Source: Pseudomonas sp. G.S.17 (GTDB lineage: Bacteria > Pseudomonadota > Gammaproteobacteria > Pseudomonadales > Pseudomonadaceae). From it: a stretch of 64,000 bases of DNA. The position numbers were made by a program, and so were the translations under genes. The DNA is taken from the NCBI RefSeq assembly GCF_038096165.1, contig NZ_CP151076.1:2101001-2165000 (forward strand), written 5' to 3'. The stretch's first letter is position 1, and every line of letters begins with the position of its first letter. The notes below the pieces were generated by a model. That model searched no databases and had not been told where the DNA came from. It was given only the letters and a program-made list of their open reading frames with translations. Shown piece by piece: positions 35,051-44,114 of the stretch.

Positions 35051-36469
35051 TCAGGGCATCATTGGCGGGATATAGCTCAACGTCTTACCCAGCGCCCACA
35101 ACAGAAACAGTACCAGCGGCGTATGCACCAGCAATTGCACGAACGAAAAGCCGATCAGGTCGCGGGCTTTCAGACCCAGTACGCCCAGCAGCGGCAGCAT
35201 GTAGAACGGGTTGATCAGGTTCGGCAAGGCTTCGGCAGCGTTGTAGATCTGCACCGCCCAGCCCAGATGGTATTGAAGTTCGTTGGCGACCTGCATGACG
35301 TAGGGCGCTTCGATGATCCACTTGCCACCACCCGACGGGATGAAGAAGCCCAGCACTGCCGAATAGACACCCATCAGCAGCGCATAGGTGTCGTGGGAGG
35401 CGATGCTGGTGAAGAACGTCGAGATGTGATGCGCCAGGGTTTGCGCGTCGCTGCCTTTGACCGTCGTCATCAATGCTGCAATCGAGCCGTAAAGTGGGAA
35501 CTGGATCATTACGCCCGTGGTAGTGGGCACGGCGCGGGTTACGGCGTCGAGAAAGCTGCGTGGACGCCAGTGCAGCAGCGCGCCGAGCATGATGAACAGG
35601 AAGTTATAGGTGTTCAGACCGGAAATCGCGGTGATAGCCGGTTTGGTCGAGAATTCGTTGAACAGCCAGCCGGACGCCAGCAATACCATCAGGATAATCA
35701 GCAGCGGACTGTATTCCAGCCATTCGCCGGGACGGCTGCGCGGGGGCAGGGCTGGCAGGCTGAAAGCCGGATCGACGCCGCAGGCCTTGGCGTCCTTGGC
35801 GCTGTTCGGGCCGGGCGCCGTGGCGTAAGCCACCACCAGCGAGACGATGACCAACACGGCCAGCATCACGCCGGACTGCCAGAGGAAAATCGTTTCGGTG
35901 AACGGAATGACCCCGGTAATTGCCAGGATCGACGGTGGCAGGCTGCCGGGGTTGGCTTGCAGCTGCGCCGCCGAAGAAGAAAGGCCCAGTGCCCAGACCG
36001 CGCCGAGGCCCAGATACGCCGCAGCACCGGCCGCGCGATAATCCATGCGCAAGTCGGTCCGCCGAGCGAGAGCGCGCACCAGCAGGCCACCGAAGACCAG
36101 CGACAGGCCCCAGTTCAGCAACGAGGCGACCATGGAAATCAGCGCCACCCAGGCCACGGCCGAGCGGCCGTTTTTCGGGATACGCGCCAGGCGATCAATC
36201 AATTTGACCGCTGGCGGCGAACTGGCGACGACATAGCCGCCGATCACCACGAAGGCCATCTGCATGGTGAACGGGATCAGGCTCCAGAAACCATCACCGA
36301 ACGCCTTGGCCGCTTCGGCGGGGCGGGCACCCATGGCCAGGGTCGCAACCGTGACGATGACCACCGCCAACGCAGCAAATACCCAGGAGTCAGGAAACCA
36401 GCGTTCCGCGAATTTTGCGCACCGCAGGGCAAAACGGGCATAGCGGCTTTCTTCGATATCGGCGGCCAC
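35051..36469 (-). CDS. atoE: Short-chain fatty acid transporter AtoE
   Basis: The 472-residue protein has about twelve hydrophobic segments and matches AtoE-type carriers: ARFALRCAKFAERWFPDSWV at the start and FFIPSGGGKWIIEAPYVMQV near the C-terminus. It imports acetoacetate and short-chain fatty acids. Translation starts at GTG (36467-36469) with a strong AAGAGGTAA site, and no suitable ATG is near. It follows the two CoA-transferase subunit genes with a 68-bp gap and is last in the unit. A thiolase gene (atoB), common in this cluster in other pseudomonads, is missing here. Confidence 0.92.
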   Translation of the reverse strand: MAADIEESRYARFALRCAKFAERWFPDSWVFAALAVVIVTVATLAMGARPAEAAKAFGDGFWSLIPFTMQMAFVVIGGYVVASSPPAVKLIDRLARIPKNGRSAVAWVALISMVASLLNWGLSLVFGGLLVRALARRTDLRMDYRAAGAAAYLGLGAVWALGLSSSAAQLQANPGSLPPSILAITGVIPFTETIFLWQSGVMLAVLVIVSLVVAYATAPGPNSAKDAKACGVDPAFSLPALPPRSRPGEWLEYSPLLIILMVLLASGWLFNEFSTKPAITAISGLNTYNFLFIMLGALLHWRPRSFLDAVTRAVPTTTGVMIQFPLYGSIAALMTTVKGSDAQTLAHHISTFFTSIASHDTYALLMGVYSAVLGFFIPSGGGKWIIEAPYVMQVANELQYHLGWAVQIYNAAEALPNLINPFYMLPLLGVLGLKARDLIGFSFVQLLVHTPLVLFLLWALGKTLSYIPPMMP

Positions 36470-36537
36470 GGGGGTTACCTCTTGTAGTTATTTTTTGGTG
36501 GTTGGAACGCCTACATTTTCTGCAAACGGTTAACAAA

Positions 36538-37194
36538 TCAGAATGTCATTTCCACGACATCATCCGGAACAATCAATTTGCCAGCGGTCTTGGCGATGAT
36601 TTCTTCAACGCTGACCCCAGGCGCACGTTCGCGCAGGATGAACGCGCCGTTTTCGATTTCCAGGTAAGCCAGGTCGGTCAACACTTTGCGAATGCAGCCA
36701 GCGCCGGTCAGGGGCAGGCTGCAACGGTCCAGCAGCTTGGACTCGCCATCCTTTGACGCGTGGGTCATGGTGACGATGATGTTGTCGGCGCCGGCCACCA
36801 GATCCATGGCGCCACCCATGCCCTTGACCAGCTTGCCGGGGATCATCCACGAGGCGATGTTGCCTTCCACGTCGACTTCGAAAGCACCCAGGACGGTGAG
36901 GTCCACGTGGCCGCCGCGGATCATGGCGAAGGATTGTGATGAGTCAAAGATCGATGCGCCGACACGTGCGGTCACTGTTTGCTTGCCGGCATTGATCATG
37001 TCGGCATCGATGGTTTCTTCGGTCGGGAAGGCGCCCATGCCCAGCAAGCCGTTTTCCGATTGCAGCATCACGTCGATATCGTCAGGCACGTAGTTGGCAA
37101 CCAGGGTCGGAATGCCGATGCCCAGGTTCACGTAAAAGCCATCTTTGAGTTCGCGTGCGACGCGTTGAGCCATTTGTTCGCGGGAAAGTGCCAT
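36538..37194 (-). CDS. atoA: 3-oxoacid CoA-transferase subunit B
   Basis: The 218-residue product is the beta subunit of a class I CoA-transferase. The catalytic glutamate lies in DVMLQSENGLLGMG near residue 46; GIGIPTLVANYVP and GGHVDLTVLGAFEVD are further family motifs. It transfers CoA from succinyl-CoA or acetyl-CoA to acetoacetate or short-chain acids, acting with the alpha subunit encoded 71 bp upstream. Similar pairs (DhcAB) serve carnitine-derived 3-dehydrocarnitine, so the substrate is not fixed. Confidence 0.92.
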   Translation of the reverse strand: MALSREQMAQRVARELKDGFYVNLGIGIPTLVANYVPDDIDVMLQSENGLLGMGAFPTEETIDADMINAGKQTVTARVGASIFDSSQSFAMIRGGHVDLTVLGAFEVDVEGNIASWMIPGKLVKGMGGAMDLVAGADNIIVTMTHASKDGESKLLDRCSLPLTGAGCIRKVLTDLAYLEIENGAFILRERAPGVSVEEIIAKTAGKLIVPDDVVEMTF

Positions 37195-37265
37195 GGTCTG
37201 AAATCTCTTTGTTGTTTTATCGCAGCCTGCACAAGCAAGCGCCGGAAGAACGCAAAGCGATGGCG

Positions 37266-37967
37266 TCAGGCTTTGCGTACGGTGCGCTGTTCGATGCGCT
37301 TCTCGAAAGTCCCCTGGATCACCCGATTGACGTAGATGCCAGGCGTATGGATTTCGGAAGGCAGCAGCACACCCGGTTCGACAATTTCTTCAACCTCGAC
37401 CACGGTGATCCGGCCTGCGGTGGCAACCACCGGGTTGAAGTTCTGCGCGGTGTGGCGATAAACCACGTTGCCGAAGTGATCGGCTTTCCAGCCTTTGACG
37501 ATAGCGAAGTCGCCGGTAATTGCCTCTTCAAGGATCACATTGCGGCCATTGAACTGACGGGTTTCCTTGCCTTCGGCCACCGGCGTACCGTACCCGGTAG
37601 CGGTGTAGAACGCGGGAATGCCGGCGCCGCCTGCGCGCATTTTCTCGGCGAGGGTGCCTTGGGGAGTAAGTTCGACTTCCAGTTCGCCACTGAGCAACTG
37701 GCGCTCGAACAGGGCGTTTTCACCGACGTAGGAGGCGATCATCTTACGGATCTGCCGGTCTTCGAGCAGGATGCCCAAGCCAAAGCCGTCGACGCCGCAG
37801 TTGTTGGAAACAACGGTCAGGCCTCGGACGCCCATGCGTTTGATTTCTGCGATGAGGTTTTCCGGGATGCCGCACAAGCCAAATCCACCGGAAAGCACTG
37901 TCATGTTGTCGGTCAGCCCAGCAAGGGCTTCTTGATAAGTCGCAACTCGTTTGTCGAGTCCAGCCAT
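37266..37967 (-). CDS. atoD: 3-oxoacid CoA-transferase subunit A
   Basis: The 233-residue product is the alpha subunit, with [20 protein letters not shown] near residue 20 and [20 protein letters not shown] near 52. The ATG at 37967 has AGGCGGATC upstream; the frame continues to 38324 only by chance. It is the first gene of the atoD-atoA-atoE unit and is divergent from a LysR gene with 127 bp between starts. The arrangement LysR-A-B-transporter resembles the P. aeruginosa dhcR-dhcAB region (PA1998-PA2002). Confidence 0.92.
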   Translation of the reverse strand: MAGLDKRVATYQEALAGLTDNMTVLSGGFGLCGIPENLIAEIKRMGVRGLTVVSNNCGVDGFGLGILLEDRQIRKMIASYVGENALFERQLLSGELEVELTPQGTLAEKMRAGGAGIPAFYTATGYGTPVAEGKETRQFNGRNVILEEAITGDFAIVKGWKADHFGNVVYRHTAQNFNPVVATAGRITVVEVEEIVEPGVLLPSEIHTPGIYVNRVIQGTFEKRIEQRTVRKA

Positions 37968-38094
37968 GATTGATCCGCCTTTTATAGTTGTTACCGACTG
38001 CCTGGGCGTCGGAGGAGCGTTCGCTGCATCTTCTCTCGGGACCAATGATTTGTTAATTTTGTTTTTCTGATGGATTAATAAAGAAAACAAATAT

Positions 38095-39003
38095 ATGAAC
38101 GTGAAGCAGCTTCGCGCTTTTCTGGCCGTGGCGCAGCATCTGAGCTTTGCCCAGGCGGGGGAACGGCTGCACCTTTCGCAACCGGCCCTGAGCCTGACCA
38201 TCAAGAGTCTAGAAGAGGATTTGGGTGGGCAACTGCTCAGTCGCACCACCCGTAGCGTCGGCCTCACGCCGGAAGGTGAAACCTTGCTGCCTCTTGCGCG
38301 GCAATTGCTCGCCGACTGGGACAATGCCGAAGAGCTGCTGCGTCAGCGCTTTACCTTGCAACTGGGCCGGGTGTCGGTGGCGGCGATGCCTTCTTTTGCG
38401 GGCAATCTGCTGCCCGGCGCGCTCAAGGTGTTTCGCAGTCGCTACCCACGGGTCAACGTGGCGGTGCATGACCTGATCAACGAAGAAGTGCTGGAGATGG
38501 TTCGTCATCGGCGCGTGGAGCTGGGCATCGGTTTCGAGCCCGAGGCGGGCAATTCGCTGGTCTTCACGCCGTTCTATACCGACCGCTTCGTCGCCGTGGT
38601 GCCGCTGGATTCGCCCCTTGCCCAGCGTGCCGAACTGAGCTGGGAGGAGTTGTTGCAAGAAGACTTCATTGCCCTGCAACGACCTTCCGCCGTGCGTCTG
38701 CTGCTGGAGCAGAGTCTGGAAGCGCAGCACGGCAAATTGTCGGTGGCGTTTGAAAGCCATCAACTATCGACGGTCGGACGCATGGTGGCTAACGGGCTTG
38801 GGGTCAGCGCGGTACCGTCGTTGTGCATTCAGCAGATGCAGGAATTGGGTGCGCGCTGCATTGCCCTGGTCGAACCGCGTATCGAGCGGCGGATCGGTCT
38901 GATGATGCTCGCCGATCACAAGCTATCGGCCGCTGCCCAAGCGCTTCGGGATGTCTTGATCGAATGCGCGCAGTCACAACAGCCCAGGCTTGAAGCGCTC
39001 TAG
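38095..39003 (+). CDS. LysR-family regulator of the ato/dhc-type unit
   Basis: The 302-residue protein opens with a clear LysR helix-turn-helix ([20 protein letters not shown], then [20 protein letters not shown]) and carries the effector domain from about residue 90. It is divergent from atoD across an AT-rich 127-bp region, so it most likely controls that operon. In P. aeruginosa the equivalent is DhcR. The start is the ATG at 38095. The ligand may be a CoA-transferase substrate such as 3-dehydrocarnitine or acetoacetate; this is inference. Confidence 0.9.
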   Translation: MNVKQLRAFLAVAQHLSFAQAGERLHLSQPALSLTIKSLEEDLGGQLLSRTTRSVGLTPEGETLLPLARQLLADWDNAEELLRQRFTLQLGRVSVAAMPSFAGNLLPGALKVFRSRYPRVNVAVHDLINEEVLEMVRHRRVELGIGFEPEAGNSLVFTPFYTDRFVAVVPLDSPLAQRAELSWEELLQEDFIALQRPSAVRLLLEQSLEAQHGKLSVAFESHQLSTVGRMVANGLGVSAVPSLCIQQMQELGARCIALVEPRIERRIGLMMLADHKLSAAAQALRDVLIECAQSQQPRLEAL

Positions 39004-39123
39004 AACAAGGTCGGCGGGCGAAACTGTCACAAAATCCACATGGGTCCCAAGGGCCTTCCGGTATCGTGCAGCAAAATTACAACTAAATATTTCTGCCGAA
39101 ACCGGTGATAAGGAGCCACCCCT

Positions 39124-39318
39124 TTGGATGCGTCTTCAGCCGCCTGGCTTGTGCATGACACCCGCTTGATCATCTGTTGGCTGATTGCCATCACCACCAT
39201 AAGTCGGCCTGGTGTTGATGGTGCCGATCATTTTCGTGATGTCTGGTCTGGTCCGTGTTGCAGACCATTGTCTCGGTGGTGGGTCTGGTGGGAACTTGTG
39301 GCAGTGGTTGCCGTGAAT
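39124..39318 (+). pseudogene. Remnant of a GntP-family permease
   Basis: An AAGGAG site lies nine bases before a TTG-initiated frame giving AAWLVHDTRLIICWLIAITT, which looks like the first helix of a GntP-family gluconate/hydroxybutyrate permease. That frame becomes nonsense after about 39198. A second frame gives LVLMVPIIFVMSGL, and a third gives WSVLQTIVSVVGLVG, the usual C-terminal end of the family. A protein of about 450 residues is thus reduced to about 65 codons in three frames. In P. aeruginosa a GntP-type gene (PA2004) lies beyond the equivalent AtoE gene, which fits a shrunken relic of that locus. Homology is from pattern memory, so moderate confidence. Confidence 0.5.
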
Positions 39319-39566
39319 AGCTCCAGGAATTGATCCTGTTGAAGCACGATACCTGTGCAGTCTGTGTGGGAGCGAACTTGTTCGCGAAGGGGCCGGTACA
39401 TCCTGCTCAGATTCAGCGTCTGCAACGTTGTTTCGCGAGCAAGCTCGCTCCCACAGTGCGGTTGAACCTCCCCGACAATAACGACTATCAAGAGCAGTGA
39501 TTTCTGCGAAAACGGTGGCGGGCGTAGCCTTGGCTCATTCCCGAACGAGTCATATTGGAGACTCCC
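39319..39566. repeat. REPIN (39366-39455) in the gap before the lipoprotein gene
   Basis: GTGGGAGCGAACTTGTTCGC at 39366 faces TTTCGCGAGCAAGCTCGCTC near 39431-39450, the AACTTGTT variant of the family. The loop carries GGGGCCGGTACATCC, shared with the copies near 4751 and 24941. Nothing else is seen in the gap. Confidence 0.85.
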
Positions 39567-39842
39567 ATGAACCGCATTCTCGCCGTTGCCCTGTTACTTT
39601 GCGTCGCTGTTGTTTCGGGTTGCTCGACCCACCACGCTGTCGAACTGCGCCCTTACACCGCTGAAGAAACCCATCAGTTGGCGCTTGAAGACCTGAACCG
39701 TCGCGGTTTGTCGTTCGATGAGTATCAAGCAAGGAAAGCCCAGTTGATGGCTGAACCTACGCTGCAAGCGGTGCGTTCCTTCGACAATCACGGTGAGATC
39801 AGCGTCGAACGCGCTGAAGTCAGCCAGGATCGTCAAGGTTGA
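39567..39842 (+). CDS. Small lipoprotein, unknown function
   Basis: The 91-residue product starts MNRILAVALLLCVAVVSGC, a lipoprotein signal with lipobox VSGC, so the mature protein is lipid-anchored at Cys19. The rest is hydrophilic (YTAEETHQLALEDLNRRGLS, then FDEYQARKAQLMAEPT) and likely helical. TTGGAG precedes the ATG. I recognise no domain. It is monocistronic, between a REPIN and a LysE exporter. Confidence 0.8.
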   Translation: MNRILAVALLLCVAVVSGCSTHHAVELRPYTAEETHQLALEDLNRRGLSFDEYQARKAQLMAEPTLQAVRSFDNHGEISVERAEVSQDRQG

Positions 39843-39976
39843 GTCGCTATAACAGTCGTGAGCAGTGGCAGTAAATCAAAAACTGTACTGCTCCAACTTT
39901 TCCCCAACTGTTCGTGTGTTTTGAACTGACGCTCCGCTAGGGTTGATGGCCTGCCCTTAACTCCACGGATCGGTTC

Positions 39977-40582
39977 ATGACGCTCTCTTTCGATTTGCTG
40001 CTGGCATTCGCGCTGTTTGCGTTTGTCACCTCGGTTACACCCGGTCCGAACAACATGATGTTGCTGGCCTCTGGTGTGAACTTTGGTTTCAACCGTTCGA
40101 TCCCGCATATTCTCGGTATCAGTTGTGGCTTTTTCAGCCTGGTGCTGGCTGTCGGCCTGGGTTTGGGCGCAGCGTTCAAGACCTATCCGTTGCTGTACAC
40201 CGTATTGCGTTACGCCGGCGCCGCTTATCTGCTGTACCTGGCCTGGAAAATCGCGACCTCCGGCCCGGCTTCGGATGCAGAGGGCCATGAGGGCAAACCG
40301 CAAACCTTTCTGCAAGCGGCAGCGTTTCAGTGGGTCAACCCCAAAGCCTGGGTCATGGCGGTAGGCGCCATCAGCACTTACACGCCGTTGCAGGGTTACT
40401 TCACCAACGTCCTGGTGATTTCCGCAGTCTTCGCCTTGATCAACGCGCCGAGTGTCTGCGTCTGGGCCGGCTGCGGCAGTCTGTTACGTAATGCCCTGCG
40501 TGATCCGTTCTGGCTGCGGGTGTTCAACGGCGTGATGGCGACCCTGCTGGTGCTGTCGTTGTATCCGCTGCTGGAAGGCTGA
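39977..40582 (+). CDS. LysE/RhtB-family amino acid exporter
   Basis: The 201-residue protein has six hydrophobic segments and the family opening LFAFVTSVTPGPNNMMLLAS, with the conserved PGPN. GISCGFFSLVLAVGLGLGAA follows, and FQWVNPKAWVMAVGAIS is the usual central motif. It exports an amino acid or analogue such as homoserine, lysine or cysteine. It converges with ssuE, stops 10 bp apart. No regulator is next to it. Confidence 0.9.
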   Translation: MTLSFDLLLAFALFAFVTSVTPGPNNMMLLASGVNFGFNRSIPHILGISCGFFSLVLAVGLGLGAAFKTYPLLYTVLRYAGAAYLLYLAWKIATSGPASDAEGHEGKPQTFLQAAAFQWVNPKAWVMAVGAISTYTPLQGYFTNVLVISAVFALINAPSVCVWAGCGSLLRNALRDPFWLRVFNGVMATLLVLSLYPLLEG

Positions 40583-40591
40583 TTCGACTGC

Positions 40592-41173
40592 TTATAAAGC
40601 CAGGCGCAAATGCCCGCCGGCCTGCTTCTGCCGCGCTTGCAAACGGTGTTGCAGGCCGAGATAGAAATGCTCCAGCCCTTCTTGCAAACGCTCGGTCAGT
40701 ATCTCGTCCAGCTCGCCGCCCAGTTCGTTGTCGGCGTAGCTGATCTGCGTGTCGATGGCAAAAATTCCGTGCAGCACTTCCTGGCATTTGAGCGCCGACA
40801 GCACAGGTTTGAGCGCGTAGTCCACGGCGAGCATGTGGGCGATGCTGCCGCCGGTTGCCAGTGGCAGCACGACTTTGCCATGCAGCGAGCGCTCCGGCAG
40901 CAGATCCAGCAGGGTTTTCAGTGCCCCGGAGAATGACGCCTTGTAGACCGGTGTGCCGATCAGCAGGCCATCGGCCTTTTTGACCGCTTCGATAAAGTCG
41001 ATCACTTGCGGGCTGTCGAAATGCCCGAACAGCAAATCTTCTGCGTTGAAATCACGGATGCGCAACGTGGTGACATCCACGCCATGGTTCTGTAGCCAGC
41101 GCCGTGCGTGTTCGAGCACAACGCCGGAACGGGATTTGAGAGCGGGGCTGCCGGAGAGTGAAACGACTAACAT
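40592..41173 (-). CDS. ssuE: NADPH-dependent FMN reductase SsuE
   Basis: The 193-residue flavodoxin-like protein has [20 protein letters not shown] at the start, [20 protein letters not shown] near residue 70, and [20 protein letters not shown] near 106, a strong SsuE match. It supplies reduced FMN to a sulfonate monooxygenase. The ATG at 41173 has an AAGGAAT site; the frame to 41218 has none. The rest of the ssu operon (ssuADCB) is not here, so it is an orphan. It could serve the msuD-type enzyme at 7.4 kb. Confidence 0.9.
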   Translation of the reverse strand: MLVVSLSGSPALKSRSGVVLEHARRWLQNHGVDVTTLRIRDFNAEDLLFGHFDSPQVIDFIEAVKKADGLLIGTPVYKASFSGALKTLLDLLPERSLHGKVVLPLATGGSIAHMLAVDYALKPVLSALKCQEVLHGIFAIDTQISYADNELGGELDEILTERLQEGLEHFYLGLQHRLQARQKQAGGHLRLAL

Positions 41174-41378
41174 GCGGTATTCCTTACTTAAGCGTCTGTG
41201 TGATAAAGCAGCATGCATGCCAGCTCTTTGAATTAACCTAACTGATTGAATTTAAAGACTTAATATCGAATTATAAAATCTCCGGTGAATGCGCGCAGTG
41301 CTGCATGGATGATTAACTGTTGAATGACTGTTGCCTGGACAACACTTGGCGGCCTTGTTTGCCCGCCAGATCGCAGGC

Positions 41379-41411
41379 AAAAAAAATCCCCGCAGTCGGC
41401 ATATGCGGGGA
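41379..41411 (-). terminator. Intrinsic terminator of the exopolysaccharide operon
   Basis: Read on the minus strand, CCCCGC (41410-41405) and GCGGGG (41393-41388) form a 6-bp stem around an 11-base loop, followed by A and eight T. It lies 34 bp after the last gene (stop at 41445) and closes the operon. Confidence 0.92.
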
Positions 41412-41444
41412 CGTTCTGTTGCTTTGTTGCGCGATGCCGAGGAA

Positions 41445-42533
41445 TCAGTTGCGGAACGCAGCGCCGGTCTGAATGACGTTGGCCGAGCCCAGCAGTTGAC
41501 TGACGAAGCGGCTCCAGCGGGTGATGTTGGCCGGGCCTACGAACACCACATCCTGAGCGGCGAGTTCGAAGTCTTTGGCCAGAATGTAGGCGGTCGGTTT
41601 TTCGGCATTGAGATGGTAGACAGTGGCACCGACGTTCGCCTGATTGTCGGCTCCGCGAATGACATACACCGCATCACCGTCAGCGCTGTCCGGGCTCAGG
41701 CCGCCGGCATTACCCAGGGCTTCAAGCAGTGTCACGCTGGTGGTGCCGAAGGAAATGACCTGTGGCCGCTGGACTTCGCCCATGACGTAGATCTTGTTCT
41801 TCGAGTTGCTGTTCAAGTGCAGGTAATCGCCGTTCTTGAGAAAGATTTTGCTCAGTTGCGAGTCTTTGCGGTTAAGCGCATCGACGTCGATCACGTAGTC
41901 CTTGCCATCGCGGCGCAGGGTCAGACCTGCGAGGTTGGCATCGGTCAGGTCAAGACCAGCAGTACTGATTGCCTGGACCAGACTTAAAGGGATATTGGTG
42001 ATCGATTGCGGGCCGGGGGATTTGAAGGAGCCGGAGAGCAATACGCGTTGGCTGTTGTAGCGCAGGACTTTGACGTCGACCTTGACCTCGGTGTACTGCG
42101 GCGACAGGCCCATGCGCAATTGTTCGCGGATCTGCCCGACTGTTTTGCCGCCTGCCTGGATTCTGCCGACGTAAGGGAAATAGAGCGTGCCGTCGCTCAA
42201 TACTTCCCGGCTGTTGGCATCGAGTTGGTCCTGGGAACCGGGTGCTGTCAACTCTGGGTGTTCGAAGACGATCACCAACAGTGTGTCACCTGGGCCCACG
42301 ATGTACTCGGGAGTCTTGTAGTTCAGCAGTTCGGTTGGCAATGGCTTGGTGGCGGCCGTTGCTTGCTGTCGCTGCTGTTTCAGCGTTAGCGGAGTTATGT
42401 TGACCAGATGGACATCCGGACCGTCCGGGTCTTTCTTTTCAACGTCACTTGGAGTCATGTGCTGCCCGGGTGCGAAAGCGCAGCCTTGCAAAATCAGACT
42501 GGAGAGCAGCACAACAGCTAGGGTTAGCTTCAT
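41445..42533 (-). CDS. wza: Wza-like polysaccharide export lipoprotein
   Basis: The 362-residue product has a lipoprotein signal with lipobox LQGC (MKLTLAVVLLSSLILQGC) and a polysaccharide-export domain, YIVGPGDTLLVIVFEHPELT near residue 75. Two SLBB-type repeats follow (VLLSGSFKSPGPQSITNIPL and IYVMGEVQRPQVISFGTTSV). Such proteins form the octameric outer-membrane channel. The ATG at 42533 has AAGGAAGAA upstream; the earlier frame to 42755 overlaps wcaJ. It is the last gene of the operon, 34 bp before the terminator. At the end of an operon with Wzb and Wzc, it should partner Wzc for export. Confidence 0.93.
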   Translation of the reverse strand: MKLTLAVVLLSSLILQGCAFAPGQHMTPSDVEKKDPDGPDVHLVNITPLTLKQQRQQATAATKPLPTELLNYKTPEYIVGPGDTLLVIVFEHPELTAPGSQDQLDANSREVLSDGTLYFPYVGRIQAGGKTVGQIREQLRMGLSPQYTEVKVDVKVLRYNSQRVLLSGSFKSPGPQSITNIPLSLVQAISTAGLDLTDANLAGLTLRRDGKDYVIDVDALNRKDSQLSKIFLKNGDYLHLNSNSKNKIYVMGEVQRPQVISFGTTSVTLLEALGNAGGLSPDSADGDAVYVIRGADNQANVGATVYHLNAEKPTAYILAKDFELAAQDVVFVGPANITRWSRFVSQLLGSANVIQTGAAFRN

Positions 42534-42688
42534 ATAATTCTTCCTTCCTAAAGGTGCGCTTGGCACCACAGTGATTTCATTGCTTCCCTTACCAACACCG
42601 ACATTGACTTCATGTGTGATTTTGCGGATGCGCGCACCTCCCGCGGAGCGTGTAGCCCCGAGCATTGTTCTTGTGGGAATGATTGGGT

Positions 42689-44101
42689 TCAGAAGGCGTT
42701 CTTGTTCAGAAAACCTTTGAACAGGGTCAACAGAATGATTTTCAGATCCAGCCACAGCGACCAGTGCTCGATGTATTCGAGGTCGAATTCGACGCGCTTC
42801 TGCATCTTGTCCAGAGTGTCGGTTTCGCCGCGCCAGCCATTGATCTGCGCCCAGCCGGTGATGCCTGGTTTGACCTTGTGGCGCAGCATGTAACCGTTGA
42901 CCTGCTTGCGGTATTGCTCGTTATGCGCCACCGCATGTGGCCGCGGACCGACGATGGACATGTCGCCGCGCAGCACATTGAAGAACTGTGGCAGCTCATC
43001 CAGTGATGTGCGCCGCAGAAACGCGCCCAGCGGTGTGATGCGTGAGTCGTTGCGCGTGGCCTGGCGAACCACTTCGCCGTTTTCCTGCACGTTCATGCTG
43101 CGAAATTTCCAGACCATGATCGGCTTGCCATCCAGCCCGTAGCGACGCTGGCGAAACAGCACCGGGCCGGGGGAGGTGAGCTTGATCGCGATGGCAATCA
43201 GCAGCAGCGGCAGGGCAATCATCAGCAGGATGACGCTGGACAGCAGAATGTCCTCGATACGTTTGACCAGACTCCACGCGCCGTCCATGGGCGAGTCGAA
43301 AATGCTGATGCTGGCCAGGCCATTGATGCTCTCGCTGCGGGCGTGCAGCAGTTCGAACATGAACACGTCAGGAATCACATACACCGACGCCGTGGTATCG
43401 CTCAGGCCTTTGACCAGATCATGCAAATGCGGTTGGCCGTCGATCCCGAGGGTGATGTAAACCTTGTCGATACGGCCCTGGCGCGCATCTTCGATCAGTT
43501 GGTTCAGGTCACCCAGCACCGGAACCTGAGGCTCGATGCCGTTGGCATCCAGCTGCTGTGGCTGCACATCGTAGAAACCCAGCAATTGTAGGCCCATCCA
43601 GGGCGCGCCGGAAATCGATTCCGCCAGGCGCTCGCCGACGTGACCGGTGCCGACGATGGCCACCCGACGGGTGTTGAAACCACGCCGCCGCAAGCCATGC
43701 AGGACGCTGCGAATCAACAACCGATAGCCGCAGAGCACCGCCAGTACCGAGGCGAACCAGGTCATCTGGCTGTCATCCGGCAATTGCCCATGGTTGAGCA
43801 GCAGGTAATCCACGCACAGCAGGATGACGAAGGTCAGTCCCCAGTAATTGAACACCTTGGTCAGCTCGCGAAGGATGCGTTCGCCGCGCCATGAGCCGTA
43901 CATTTGGTGAAATTCGCTGAGCCAGTGAAAGACCAGCACCGCCAGCAGTATCTGCAGCCAGGCTTCGGCACTGGATACCGATGGATCCTGCCGACTTTGC
44001 CAGTAACCGCCAAGCACGATCACTGTCAGATCCAGCAGGCGATGGGCAACCGACAGCAGGGATTGATGCGCATGAAGAATGCCGCGAACTTGCGTACGCA
44101 T
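42689..44101 (-). CDS. wcaJ: Undecaprenyl-phosphate glucose phosphotransferase, WcaJ-like
   Basis: The 470-residue protein has N-terminal membrane segments, a central nucleotide-binding-like domain (RVAIVGTGHVGERLAESISG) and the C-terminal sugar-transferase domain of the polyprenol-phosphate hexose-1-phosphate family. KLTSPGPVLFRQRRYGLDGK, then VWKFRSMNV, SLDELPQFFNVLRGDMSIVG and KPGITGWAQINGWRGETD are characteristic. It starts the repeat unit by placing glucose-1-phosphate on undecaprenyl phosphate. The ATG at 44101 is 13 bp after the stop of the GT4 gene; a GTG at 44146 would overlap it. Confidence 0.92.
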   Translation of the reverse strand: MRTQVRGILHAHQSLLSVAHRLLDLTVIVLGGYWQSRQDPSVSSAEAWLQILLAVLVFHWLSEFHQMYGSWRGERILRELTKVFNYWGLTFVILLCVDYLLLNHGQLPDDSQMTWFASVLAVLCGYRLLIRSVLHGLRRRGFNTRRVAIVGTGHVGERLAESISGAPWMGLQLLGFYDVQPQQLDANGIEPQVPVLGDLNQLIEDARQGRIDKVYITLGIDGQPHLHDLVKGLSDTTASVYVIPDVFMFELLHARSESINGLASISIFDSPMDGAWSLVKRIEDILLSSVILLMIALPLLLIAIAIKLTSPGPVLFRQRRYGLDGKPIMVWKFRSMNVQENGEVVRQATRNDSRITPLGAFLRRTSLDELPQFFNVLRGDMSIVGPRPHAVAHNEQYRKQVNGYMLRHKVKPGITGWAQINGWRGETDTLDKMQKRVEFDLEYIEHWSLWLDLKIILLTLFKGFLNKNAF

Positions 44102-44114
44102 AGACGTTGCTCGC

